Below, one piece after another: positions 33,484 to 41,758 of a stretch of 59,695 nucleotides of DNA. Source of the DNA: DAOTZR01 sp034432595 (GTDB taxonomy: Bacteria; Chloroflexota; Anaerolineae; B4-G1; SLSP01); contig DAOUBT010000069.1 of NCBI GenBank assembly GCA_034432595.1, positions 1 through 59,695 of the forward strand, given 5' to 3'. The translations under genes were made by a program, and so were the position numbers. The notes under the pieces are model-generated. The model had not been told where the DNA came from. It searched no databases and worked only from the letters and a program-made list of their open reading frames with translations. The stretch's first letter is position 1. The number at the start of each line of letters is the position of its first letter.

Positions 33484-35828
33484 ACGGTTTCTACATTAGC
33501 CCGTGGGTCATCAGTGAACTGGTTTTCTTTATCCTGGCCCTGTCCATGACGGTGTATTTGCTGCGCGTCAAAAACAAGACGTTTTCAACCCGCTGGCTAA
33601 CTGGTTACGCAGCCGCCATAACCCTGACGGTTCTGGTATTTATGTTAATGTACTTATCCCCTCTCAACTCCTTGAACTACGGATTCTATTTGTGTAGCTA
33701 CATTCCCGGTCAGATAAGCATCCTCTTGATGCTGCAATTCGCCTATCATTTTCCCGTTTTAGCACCCCATCAGCGCTCTGAGGCGCGTCTGGCGCTTTGG
33801 GTCACAATAGGATTGACCCTGTTCATAACGGGGGAGACGGTATATCTGCTGCTTTTCCCCGCGGTATATTACGAGCTACAACCAGAAAATATCTGGGATA
33901 CGCTGACGATGCTGCAATATCTGTGGATTATGGGAGTTCTGTTGCGTCGAACGGTAGAACTCTCTGAGGCACAGGCACGGCAGGGTTGGGTGCGTGCTTT
34001 GTGGCGCCCGCAAGGAAAAGCGAGTCGGGCAGTGCGCGCGTATGCGCTGGCGACCAGTGTGTTGTTCTGGATAAACCTTCTCCTGTTCATCGGCAACAAT
34101 CAGAATTTCGACCTGGTAACCCTGATTGGACAGTTGGTTCTATTCCTGGCTTTCATGCTGGTCTACCTCACGTACACGCCGGAACAGACGACCATTCTGG
34201 TTAAAATGGTAGGGATAACGCTCGTCACAACGTTGGAAATCTTGAGTGTCGTGGGGGTAATTTTCTGGTCCTTTCTGCTTGAAGCGCACGCGGCGCAAAC
34301 CACTTTCCAGGACCCGCAAGCGTTGCGTTTTCAGCCTGACGCTGCGGGCAGTTACGACATCACCTTCATCCCGGTACACTTTGATGCGGAGTTGGGCGCG
34401 CCGTTAGCCGTACCGGAAGATGGCAGCGTGCCGGTGGCGCTGGATTTTCCTTTTCCCCTATACGGGCGGGAATGGACCACCCTGTATGTGGCTGACAATG
34501 GTGTCATCACCTTCGGCGCGCCTTTCAATGCTGTGTTGTTGTCGCGCGGTGCGCAACCGGCCATCGTCCCCTTGCTGGCAGATTTCATCGTCGCGGAGGA
34601 CAACCCGATATGGTTTAAAGCGCAGGCGGAAACGGCCACGATCACCTGGAACAGCATCGCGGAGTATCAGAACCCAACCCGCCGCAATACCTTGCAGGTT
34701 GTCCTGCGTGCTGACGGGTCATTCGACATGATTTACTACGGGGTGGCTTCCGTCCACACTTATTATGCAGCCAATACGCTGTGGGATGCCCGGTTACGCG
34801 GCGTTTTTTCCGGCGAACCGAGGCAGCCCATTGCCGAAATCAGTCTGGCCGACGGCCAACCCTATCACGGCACGGCACCCGGCGGGATTGTCGAGCCGTA
34901 CTATGCGCAGTATCGCCGTTATATGCACACGCGGATGCGTCCCCTGGTAGGGCTGATTGGCATCGCCTCCGGGATTATTCTCGTAGCGTTCCCACTGCTG
35001 TTCCGCACAATTCTGATCAAACCGCTGGATGCGCTGGTCGCAGCGACGCAACAAATCAACACGGGTGACCTGAGTGTGACGGTGACGCCTCATTTTAACG
35101 ACGAAATCGGCTTTTTGGCCCACTCCTTCAACGCCATGGTGGTGGGACTGCGAGACCGTGAGTGGCTGCGCGATATCTTCGGACGTTTCGTGAGTCATGA
35201 GGTCGCGGAGGCGCTCCGCAACGGGCAGGTCAAACTTGAAGGCGAGTACCGCGTCGTAAGCGTGCTCTTCTGTGATATTCGCGGCTTCACCGACCGCTCG
35301 GAGCGTTGTACGCCGGCGGAAATCTTCGCGCTGCTCAACGCATATCTGCCGGTGGTCGTGGAAGCGGCGCAGCGCCATCAAGGGACGGTCAACAAATTCG
35401 GCGGGGATAGCGCGTTGATTATCTACGGTGCGCCGCGCTATGTGGAAGAGAGCGCGTATCAGGCGGTTTTAACCGCACTGGAGCTGCGGACGAATCTGGC
35501 GCGGCTCAATCAACAGCTCGCGGCGCGTGGCGAAGCGCCGATTCGCATTGGCGTGGGCATTAACACCGGCGTTGCGCTGGCAGGCGCAATCGGTCCGCGC
35601 GAGCGACAGGAGTACACGGTCATTGGCGATGCAGTTAACCTCGCGTCGCGCATCGAAGCTTTGAACAAAGTATACCCGGAGCACGGCATCCTCATCAGCG
35701 AGGCAACTTACGAGGCGTTAGGCGCGCACCGCGCCGAGTTTGCGTTCGTGGACATAGGCGAGGTCAATATCCGCGGCAAGGCCGATCCGGTGCATATCTG
35801 GGCAGTAGCAGGAGAGCTCAGGGAGTGA
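33480..35828 (+). CDS. Membrane adenylate cyclase with nidogen-like ectodomain and HAMP
   Basis: A 782-residue sensor. Seven or so N-terminal membrane helices (about 5-265) are followed by an extracytoplasmic beta-sandwich (about 285-480) whose FPFPLYGREWTTLYVADNG, FG and ITWNS..EY...NTLQVVLRADGSFDMIYYGV elements resemble the nidogen (NIDO) domain. Another membrane helix (about 490-512), a HAMP linker (about 513-570) and a class III nucleotide cyclase domain (590-782) follow. Catalytic residues are complete: metal Asp599 and Asp643, adenine-specifying Lys639 and Thr713, and transition-state Asn720 and Arg724 in VNLASRIE. It should make cAMP in the cytoplasm in response to an external ligand. 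The ATG is preceded by GGCAGG only. Confidence 0.9.
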   Translation: MNGFYISPWVISELVFFILALSMTVYLLRVKNKTFSTRWLTGYAAAITLTVLVFMLMYLSPLNSLNYGFYLCSYIPGQISILLMLQFAYHFPVLAPHQRSEARLALWVTIGLTLFITGETVYLLLFPAVYYELQPENIWDTLTMLQYLWIMGVLLRRTVELSEAQARQGWVRALWRPQGKASRAVRAYALATSVLFWINLLLFIGNNQNFDLVTLIGQLVLFLAFMLVYLTYTPEQTTILVKMVGITLVTTLEILSVVGVIFWSFLLEAHAAQTTFQDPQALRFQPDAAGSYDITFIPVHFDAELGAPLAVPEDGSVPVALDFPFPLYGREWTTLYVADNGVITFGAPFNAVLLSRGAQPAIVPLLADFIVAEDNPIWFKAQAETATITWNSIAEYQNPTRRNTLQVVLRADGSFDMIYYGVASVHTYYAANTLWDARLRGVFSGEPRQPIAEISLADGQPYHGTAPGGIVEPYYAQYRRYMHTRMRPLVGLIGIASGIILVAFPLLFRTILIKPLDALVAATQQINTGDLSVTVTPHFNDEIGFLAHSFNAMVVGLRDREWLRDIFGRFVSHEVAEALRNGQVKLEGEYRVVSVLFCDIRGFTDRSERCTPAEIFALLNAYLPVVVEAAQRHQGTVNKFGGDSALIIYGAPRYVEESAYQAVLTALELRTNLARLNQQLAARGEAPIRIGVGINTGVALAGAIGPRERQEYTVIGDAVNLASRIEALNKVYPEHGILISEATYEALGAHRAEFAFVDIGEVNIRGKADPVHIWAVAGELRE

Positions 35829-36004
35829 CGGTGTGTCAACGCATGGGTACAGGACCTCGATGCATGGCCATCACCTCTGGCGAGCTTTCACGCGGCAGCC
35901 TGACCTTGCCATTTTACCCCCCATCCGGGTGGGCAAGATTCCTTGCACAGTGTTAAAACCCCGCAACAGAGCTGTTAAGGTTGTGAATAAGACTCCTGAT
36001 GCCA
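35829..36004. other. Short intergenic region, no gene
   Basis: It contains GGGTGGGCAAGATTCCTTGCACAGTG-like sequence faintly recalling the MITE-like family, but too diverged to call. No hairpin terminator is evident after the cyclase gene. Confidence 0.4.
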
Positions 36005-36032
36005 TTGACCCGCTCTGGTTTCATGTTAAACT
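36005..36032 (+). promoter_or_regulatory. Extended -10 promoter of the TadZ-like/gspE operon
   Basis: TTGACC (36005-36010), 16-bp spacer with CTGGTTTCATGT, TAAACT (36027-36032). It is nearly identical in hexamers, spacer core and spacing to the cyclase promoter at 33088-33115. Confidence 0.7.
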
Positions 36033-36068
36033 TAAAGCAACATCGGTGATGACCAACACGGAGCGAAT

Positions 36069-37115
36069 ATGGCGCAAAAAATCCTTGTTATAGATGATGA
36101 TGCGTTTTCGGCGCAAGTTTTGGAAGTAGCCCTGAAACGCCGCGGTTATGAGGCTTTTACAGCTCATAACGGCATCGTCGGCCTGCGGCTTGTCCAGGAA
36201 CAGCAACCGGACCTCATCCTGCTGGATTTGATGCTGCCCGGCATTGATGGCTACGAAGTGCTCAATCGCATCCGCAATACCCCACAGACTGCGAACATTC
36301 CGGTGATTGTCGTTTCCGCCAAAACCCATGAGGACGATCAGACGCTGGCGCAAAAAATCGGGGCGAACGGTTACATCACCAAGCCCTATCAGTTGGCCGA
36401 CCTGTACGCTCTCATTCAAAAAATTTTGGAAGAGACGACCAAAGGATTGGTGGCAACGTCTAAGGAAGGGAAAGTGGTGGTCTTCATCAGCCTGCCACGC
36501 ACGACGGCAGCGCCGGTGGCCTGTGCTTTGGCGCGCGCTTTGCGTCAGCGCCTCGCACCCGAAGAGAAAATCCTCCTGGCGGATTTGCGCCCTTATCTCA
36601 CCGAGTACGAGGGGATATTGGGTCTGCCGGCACGCCCCAACCCCATCGAAATGGCAACCATAGAGCAGATTCAACAGTGGTCAACTTTGGCCGCGCGCCA
36701 TCCAGAGGGCTTGTGGGTGCTTTACCATCTCAACGGGGATACGCCCCTGGGAGGATTTTCGCCACACCATCTCAAAGCGCTGTGTGATGCGGTCCTGCGC
36801 GAAGTGCGCTACGCGCTGGTCGAAATGCCCTTGCAAGCAACGGAAACCGTTTTACAAGCAGCCCAGCGCGCACAGCGCGTCTTCTTCGTCTCCAGCCCCG
36901 AAGCGGCAGACTTGATGACAGCGCGCACTTTGTTGCAGGCGCTTAAAGCTCAGCATGTGCCGATGGAACGCTGCGGCGTCCTGGTACGCGGAGAGACGCC
37001 GCTGCAGGATTTAGTCGAGGCACTGCCGGCGGGGTTAAAGGCCTACGTAGAGGAGCCGGTCACACCTGAGTCGCCCGTCATCACCGCGCTGGCCTCCTCG
37101 CTGTTGCAAGCGTAG
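36069..37115 (+). CDS. Response-regulator receiver fused to TadZ/CpaE-like pseudo-ATPase
   Basis: A 348-residue cytoplasmic protein. The REC domain (1-120) is complete, with acidic D9-D11, phosphoacceptor D53, Ser84 and Lys105. Residues 135-348 follow a MinD/ParA-like fold as in CpaE/TadZ, the polar localisation factor of Tad pili, but the P-loop is replaced by ISLPRTTAAPVA with no GK(T/S). It is therefore probably a non-hydrolysing scaffold. TadZ proteins often have an atypical N-terminal receiver, which supports the call. It is followed after 13 bases by a GspE/PilB-type ATPase. No pilin, prepilin peptidase or membrane platform genes are present in the window. Confidence 0.8.
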   Translation: MAQKILVIDDDAFSAQVLEVALKRRGYEAFTAHNGIVGLRLVQEQQPDLILLDLMLPGIDGYEVLNRIRNTPQTANIPVIVVSAKTHEDDQTLAQKIGANGYITKPYQLADLYALIQKILEETTKGLVATSKEGKVVVFISLPRTTAAPVACALARALRQRLAPEEKILLADLRPYLTEYEGILGLPARPNPIEMATIEQIQQWSTLAARHPEGLWVLYHLNGDTPLGGFSPHHLKALCDAVLREVRYALVEMPLQATETVLQAAQRAQRVFFVSSPEAADLMTARTLLQALKAQHVPMERCGVLVRGETPLQDLVEALPAGLKAYVEEPVTPESPVITALASSLLQA

Positions 37116-37128
37116 CGGAGTAGAGACG

Positions 37129-38817
37129 ATGGAGTCGGTAGCCCCTACCCTGGATTTAGCGGATGTGCTCCTGCAAACAGGCATCATCACGCAGGAGCAG
37201 TATGATGCCGCAGCTGCGCAGGCCCTCCCCAACCAGAGCGTGGCGGATGTGTTGTTGGCACAGCAAGTTATCTCCACCCGCGACCTTGCCATCGCGCTGA
37301 GCCTGCACCTCAATCTGCCCCTCATTGACCTCAAGCGTCACCGCGCGCAGGCGCAGGCCCTGGCGCTGCTCTCCGAGGACGTCGCCAAACGCTACAACGT
37401 CATCCCGCTCGACATCATCGAGGGCGAGCTGATGCTGGTGATGGAAAATCCGCAGGACATCCGCGCTTTAGAGGATATCAGCCTGCGCACAGGCCTGCGC
37501 ATCCGTCCGGCAGTGGGCGTGCGCGAGGATATTCAGGAAGCGCTGCGCCTCTACTACCGCACACGCGGCGAAATTGAACGCCAGCTCGATCAGGTCGAAG
37601 TGGCCGAAGCGCCCACCCCCACCCAGACGCGCCTGAGCTTCGAGACGCTCAGTCAAAGCCCGGTGGCGCGCATTATCGAGTTACTCATCAATCAGGCCGT
37701 GCGCGACCGCGCGTCGGATATCCACATTACCCCGCAGGAAAATTACGTGCGCATCCGCTACCGCATTGACGGCATCCTGCACGACATGTTGACCGTGCCA
37801 TTGGCGGTGCATGGCCCCCTCATCAGCCGCATCAAGGTGCTGGCGAACATGAACATCGCTGAGCGTCGCCGCCCGCAAGATGGACAATTTGTCTTTGAGG
37901 CGGAAAATGGCGAGGTGGATGTGCGTGTCGCCACAGCGGAGACGCATTTTGGCGAGATGGCGGTGCTGCGCATCCTGGATAAGAAGCTTTCGCTGCGCAC
38001 GCTGGATGAGCTGGGTTTCCTCCCCGAAGCGCTGCAAGCTTATCGCCGTCTCTACAATCTGCCCTTCGGGATGCTGCTCGTGGCCGGACCGACAGGCGCA
38101 GGCAAAACCACAACGCTCTACGCCACGCTGAATCAATTGGACCGCAACGAAAACAACATCATGACCATCGAAGACCCCATCGAGTACAAATTCGATGGCA
38201 TCAATCAGATTCAGGTGAACCGGCAGGCAGGGATTACGTTTGCAGCGGGCCTGCGCGCTATCATGCGCCTGGACCCGAACATCATCCTGGTGGGCGAAAT
38301 CCGCGACCGCGAAACTGCCGAAATCGCCACGCAGGCCGCGTTGACGGGGCACCTGGTGCTCTCCTCCATCCACGCCAACGACGCGGTGGGCACGATTTAC
38401 CGCATGATTGACCTGGGCGTCGAACCGTTCCTGCTCGTTTCGGGGCTGATTGGGGTTGTCTCGCAGCGTCTATTGCGCCGCGTCTGCCCGCACTGCCGCG
38501 TCGCCGCTACCCCCACGCCGGAGGAACGCCTCTATTACGAACGCGAGTTGCAAGTCACCATCACGCAGTATTACAAGGGGCAGGGATGTAACTTCTGCGC
38601 CGGGACGGGATATTTAGGACGGGTCGGCGTGTTCGAGGTGCTCACGCTCACCGAGACGATGCGTCGCCTCATCATGCGCGGCGCGCCAGCGGATGAATTG
38701 CTCCGTCAGGCGCAGGCGGATGGGATGATCACCATGCGCCGTGACGGCATGATCAAGGTGCAACAGGGGATCACTACCCCGCGCGAGGTCATCCATAACG
38801 TGTACAGTATCCAGTAG
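37129..38817 (+). CDS. GspE/PilB-type secretion/pilus assembly ATPase
   Basis: A 562-residue hexameric ATPase. The N-terminal MshEN-type domain (about 10-150, with LADVLLQTGIITQEQYDAA and RYNVIPLDI) is the form that binds c-di-GMP in several homologues. The C-terminal motor has Walker A GPTGAGKTTT (about 321), an Asp box, Walker B ILVGEIRDRETAEIA and a His box (TGHLVLSSIHANDA). A zinc-type CPHC...CNFC four-cysteine module is at about 453-490. It drives assembly of type IV pili or a type II secretion pseudopilus at the inner face of the membrane. Pairing with the TadZ-like receiver protein suggests phospho-control of localisation. A degraded heptanucleotide repeat follows the stop codon. Confidence 0.92.
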   Translation: MESVAPTLDLADVLLQTGIITQEQYDAAAAQALPNQSVADVLLAQQVISTRDLAIALSLHLNLPLIDLKRHRAQAQALALLSEDVAKRYNVIPLDIIEGELMLVMENPQDIRALEDISLRTGLRIRPAVGVREDIQEALRLYYRTRGEIERQLDQVEVAEAPTPTQTRLSFETLSQSPVARIIELLINQAVRDRASDIHITPQENYVRIRYRIDGILHDMLTVPLAVHGPLISRIKVLANMNIAERRRPQDGQFVFEAENGEVDVRVATAETHFGEMAVLRILDKKLSLRTLDELGFLPEALQAYRRLYNLPFGMLLVAGPTGAGKTTTLYATLNQLDRNENNIMTIEDPIEYKFDGINQIQVNRQAGITFAAGLRAIMRLDPNIILVGEIRDRETAEIATQAALTGHLVLSSIHANDAVGTIYRMIDLGVEPFLLVSGLIGVVSQRLLRRVCPHCRVAATPTPEERLYYERELQVTITQYYKGQGCNFCAGTGYLGRVGVFEVLTLTETMRRLIMRGAPADELLRQAQADGMITMRRDGMIKVQQGITTPREVIHNVYSIQ

Positions 38818-38828
38818 GCGCTGGGGGG

Positions 38829-38855
38829 TGGAAGCTCGATACTGGAAGCTGGATG
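38829..38855 (+). repeat. Heptanucleotide repeat, copy 4 (degraded)
   Basis: GTGGAAGCTCGATACTGGAA then GCTGGATGCC: two or three 7-mers of the RCTGGAA type twelve bases after the gspE stop codon, in the orientation of that gene. Confidence 0.5.
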
Positions 38856-38863
38856 CCATAACG

Positions 38864-38888
38864 CAAAAAGCGCCGCTAACGCGGCGCT
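38864..38888 (-). terminator. Terminator of tRNA-Leu
   Basis: AGCGCCGC/GCGGCGCT with a tetraloop. The minus-strand exit has TTTTTG. It may also weakly terminate gspE on the plus strand. Confidence 0.8.
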
Positions 38889-38948
38889 CTTTGCTCGAGT
38901 GGACTTCCTTATCCCCTTTTGCTGTCCTTCCCTCTCCCCTGAGGGCAG

Positions 38949-39032
38949 TGCCGAAGGTGGGATTTGAACCCACACGAGGGAACCCTCACTGCGCCCTGAA
39001 CGCAGCGCGTCTGCCAGTTCCGCCACTTCGGC
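38949..39032 (-). tRNA. tRNA-Leu (CAG)
   Basis: A class II tRNA on the minus strand: acceptor GCCGAAG/CTTCGGC, anticodon arm CTGCG-TTCAGGG-CGCAG giving CAG, long variable arm (TGAGGGTTCCCTCG), T-arm GTGGG-TTCAAAT-CCCAC, discriminator A. CCA is not encoded. Confidence 0.95.
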
Positions 39033-39067
39033 TTGTTTCAAGGTTCCGTTGCCCCTTGACGGCTGAG

Positions 39068-39095
39068 ATTGTACCGCAGCCTTAAATTTTGTCAA
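39068..39095 (-). promoter_or_regulatory. Promoter of tRNA-Leu, -35 shared with GH31 promoter
   Basis: On the minus strand TTGACA (39090-39095), 16-bp spacer, TACAAT (39068-39073). The -35 box overlaps by five bases the -35 box of the plus-strand promoter at 39089. Confidence 0.7.
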
Positions 39096-39116
39096 GTCGG
39101 GGCTATCGGCTATAAT
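39089..39116 (+). promoter_or_regulatory. Promoter of GH31 gene
   Basis: TTGTCA (39089-39094), 16-bp spacer, TATAAT (39111-39116), about 40 bases before the start codon. Confidence 0.75.
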
Positions 39117-39156
39117 ACCGCAACACAGATCAAACACCGCAGAGAAAGGATCTGAC

Positions 39157-41712
39157 ATGCCAACTCTGAAATCGCTCCTGGGGACAGCAAAAGCTATTGG
39201 TTGGACGAACATGCGCCTGGCGCTGCTGCACCGGCATCGCAAGGCCTGGGCCGAAGCAAGCTGGGATTTTGAACGACGTCGCTACGGCGCGCAACGCTGG
39301 CTGGAATACTTCCGCCGCCTGCGCCTGGGACGCAAACCCTGGCCCAAGACGTGGGAGACGCCCGGCGCGGTGCGTCAGATTCTGCTTCATCTGCGTGGCG
39401 CCACCCTCATCACCGAGCGCGCCTCGTTGGATATCACCTTCCTGGCGCCGGATCTGGTACGCCTCACCTGGATTCAGGATGAGCCTGAGCCGGAGTTTCC
39501 CGTTCCCTACGCCATTGCCAAACCCGATGATGCCTGGGATGCATTGGATTTTGGTTTTGAGGAACGCGCGGATGAGATTCTCGTCGGCACGGAGGTGCTG
39601 CACGTCCATGTGGCCCACGCCGATGGGAGCGTGACGCTGACCGATGCGGCGGGGCGGGTCATCCGGCAGTCGCTGGGCTTCGCCTGGGCCCCAACGGGCG
39701 AAGTGCGCGAGCGTGTGTCCCTATCCCCCGAAGAACGCTGCTTTGGCCTGGGTGAGCGCGCCACACCCTGGGACCGACGCGGGCGTATGCACATCTTGTG
39801 GAACCGCGACCCGGCTGGCTACGGCCCCGGCGAGGACCCCATCAACCTCAACATTCCCGTCTACGTGAGCGTGGACCCTAACGCGCCCGACCGCGCTTGC
39901 CTGGCTTTTTACGAAAATCCCTGGTATGCGGAGTTCGATTTGGGCGCCGTGCAGCCCGACGTGGCCGAATTGCGCTTCGCGGGCGGGATGTTGCGCGCCT
40001 ATTTCGCCGTGGGCAACGTGCCTCACGTGGTGGAACGCTACACCGAACTCACCGGACGCCATCCCCTGCCCCCCTTGTGGATGCTGGGCTATCAGCAGTC
40101 GCGCTGGTCGTATTACCCCGAAGCGCGCGTGCGCAAGCTGGCCGAGGATTTCCGCGAACATGAGGTCCCCTGCGACGCCATTCATCTCGACATCCATTAC
40201 ATGGATGGCTATCGCGTCTTCACCTGGGATCGTGAACGCTTCCCCAATCTGCCGGGCCTGGCCGAAGAGCTGCGCGCGATGGGCATCAAGCTGGTGGCGA
40301 TTATTGACCCCGGCATCAAGCAAGATCCGGCTTATCCGGTTTACCAGAGCGGTCTCGCGGGCAAGCATTTTTGCACCTTGCCGGATGGGAAGCCGGTCAT
40401 CGCGCCGGTCTGGCCGGGAGCGTGCGCCTTCCCGGATTTCACCGCGCCGGAGACGCGCGCCTGGTGGGGTGAACAGTACCGCCCGCTGGTGGAAGCGGGC
40501 ATCGCAGGCTTCTGGAACGATATGAACGAGCCGGGGGTCTTCGCCAGTGCCGGGGACCGTACCCTACCGGAGGTGACGCGCCACGCCCTGGAGGGACGCG
40601 GCGGCGATCACCGCGAGGCGCATAATCTCTACGGGATGCAGATGGCGCGCGCTTCACAGGAGGGTTTGTTGAAGCTTGTGCCGCAACGGCGTCCCGTCGT
40701 CATAACGCGCGCGGGCTGGGCCGGTGTGCAGCGCTACGCCACCTCATGGACCGCGGATAATCAGAGCACCTGGGCCTCGTATCGCCTCACGATGCCGGTG
40801 GTGATGGGGCTGGGGCTTTCGGGCCTGGCCTTCACCGGTCCGGATACGGGCGGCTTCATCGGCGAGTGCAACGGGGAGCTGTTCACGCGCTGGGTGCAGA
40901 TGAGCGCCTTTATGCCCTTCTTCCGCGCGCACGCCGAAATCAACGCGCCGGATCAGGAACCGTGGTCATACGGCGAACCGTATCTGACGATTGTGCGCCG
41001 CTTCATCGAGCTGCGCTACGAGCTGCTGCCCTATCTCTACACCGCGGTGTGGCAGATGTACCGCTACGGGTGGCCGATGGTGCGCCCCCTGGCCTGGGGG
41101 GTGGAAACCCCAACGTCTTTATGGGATGTGGATGACGCCTTCCTGTGCGGCGATGCGTTGTTGGTCGCGCCCATGTTGGAAGCGGGCGCGCAGGAACGCG
41201 AGGTGCACCTCCCGCCGGGTGTGTGGTATGATTTCTGGAGCAACGCCGCCGTGCAGGGAGCAAGCACGCGCGCCTTCGCCCCCCTGGAGCTGATGCCGCT
41301 CTACGTCCGCGCGGGGAGCGTGCTGCCCCTGGGCGAAAGTGGACCGAGTACCGAGCACCGGATGCAAAAGTTCATCCGTCTGCACGTGTACCCGCAACTT
41401 GAAGACGGCAGCGCGGATTCGTGGCTGTATGAAGACGCCGGCGACGGCCTGGCCTATCAGCAGGGTGAGTACCGCGTGAACCGTTTCCGCCTCACGCGCA
41501 GCGGACAGACGCTCACGCTCACCTGGGAGGTGTTGGAGGATGGCTACACGCCACCTTATGAACATGTCGAGCTGGTGCTCAACGGCCTGCAGCGCGTGCC
41601 GCGCGCCATCACCGCCGATGGCGAAGCTTATGCTATCGCGGAGGTGGACCCGGTACGGCACAGCGTCCGTCTTGGCGTGCCGCTGTTTAAGCAGGTCGAG
41701 GTGCTGTTGTAA
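39157..41712 (+). CDS. Glycoside hydrolase family 31 alpha-glucosidase
   Basis: An 851-residue cytoplasmic enzyme (no signal peptide) that hydrolyses terminal alpha-linked glucose or a related sugar. An N-terminal beta-sandwich (about 60-300) contains FGLGERATPWDRRG. The TIM barrel (about 305-650) has the family nucleophile in GFWNDMNEP (Asp455), the acid/base in SWTADNQS (Asp534) and the HLDIHYMDGYRVFTWD subsite loop. C-terminal beta-domains follow (DDAFLCGDALLVAPM). Substrate specificity within the family is not certain. AAAGGAT precedes the ATG. galE follows 46 bases later, and a GguAB-type sugar importer lies 15 kb away. Confidence 0.93.
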   Translation: MPTLKSLLGTAKAIGWTNMRLALLHRHRKAWAEASWDFERRRYGAQRWLEYFRRLRLGRKPWPKTWETPGAVRQILLHLRGATLITERASLDITFLAPDLVRLTWIQDEPEPEFPVPYAIAKPDDAWDALDFGFEERADEILVGTEVLHVHVAHADGSVTLTDAAGRVIRQSLGFAWAPTGEVRERVSLSPEERCFGLGERATPWDRRGRMHILWNRDPAGYGPGEDPINLNIPVYVSVDPNAPDRACLAFYENPWYAEFDLGAVQPDVAELRFAGGMLRAYFAVGNVPHVVERYTELTGRHPLPPLWMLGYQQSRWSYYPEARVRKLAEDFREHEVPCDAIHLDIHYMDGYRVFTWDRERFPNLPGLAEELRAMGIKLVAIIDPGIKQDPAYPVYQSGLAGKHFCTLPDGKPVIAPVWPGACAFPDFTAPETRAWWGEQYRPLVEAGIAGFWNDMNEPGVFASAGDRTLPEVTRHALEGRGGDHREAHNLYGMQMARASQEGLLKLVPQRRPVVITRAGWAGVQRYATSWTADNQSTWASYRLTMPVVMGLGLSGLAFTGPDTGGFIGECNGELFTRWVQMSAFMPFFRAHAEINAPDQEPWSYGEPYLTIVRRFIELRYELLPYLYTAVWQMYRYGWPMVRPLAWGVETPTSLWDVDDAFLCGDALLVAPMLEAGAQEREVHLPPGVWYDFWSNAAVQGASTRAFAPLELMPLYVRAGSVLPLGESGPSTEHRMQKFIRLHVYPQLEDGSADSWLYEDAGDGLAYQQGEYRVNRFRLTRSGQTLTLTWEVLEDGYTPPYEHVELVLNGLQRVPRAITADGEAYAIAEVDPVRHSVRLGVPLFKQVEVLL

Positions 41713-41742
41713 GCTGGATGCTGAAAGCAACAGAAAACTAAA
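41711..41742 (+). repeat. Heptanucleotide repeat, copy 5 (degraded)
   Basis: Starting at the GH31 stop codon: AAGCTGGATGCTGAAAGCA and CAGAAAACTAAAG, a weak 7-mer periodicity of the same RCTGGAA type. The call rests mainly on its position at a stop codon. Confidence 0.35.
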
Positions 41743-41758
41743 GTGAGGAGAGCTTTTT

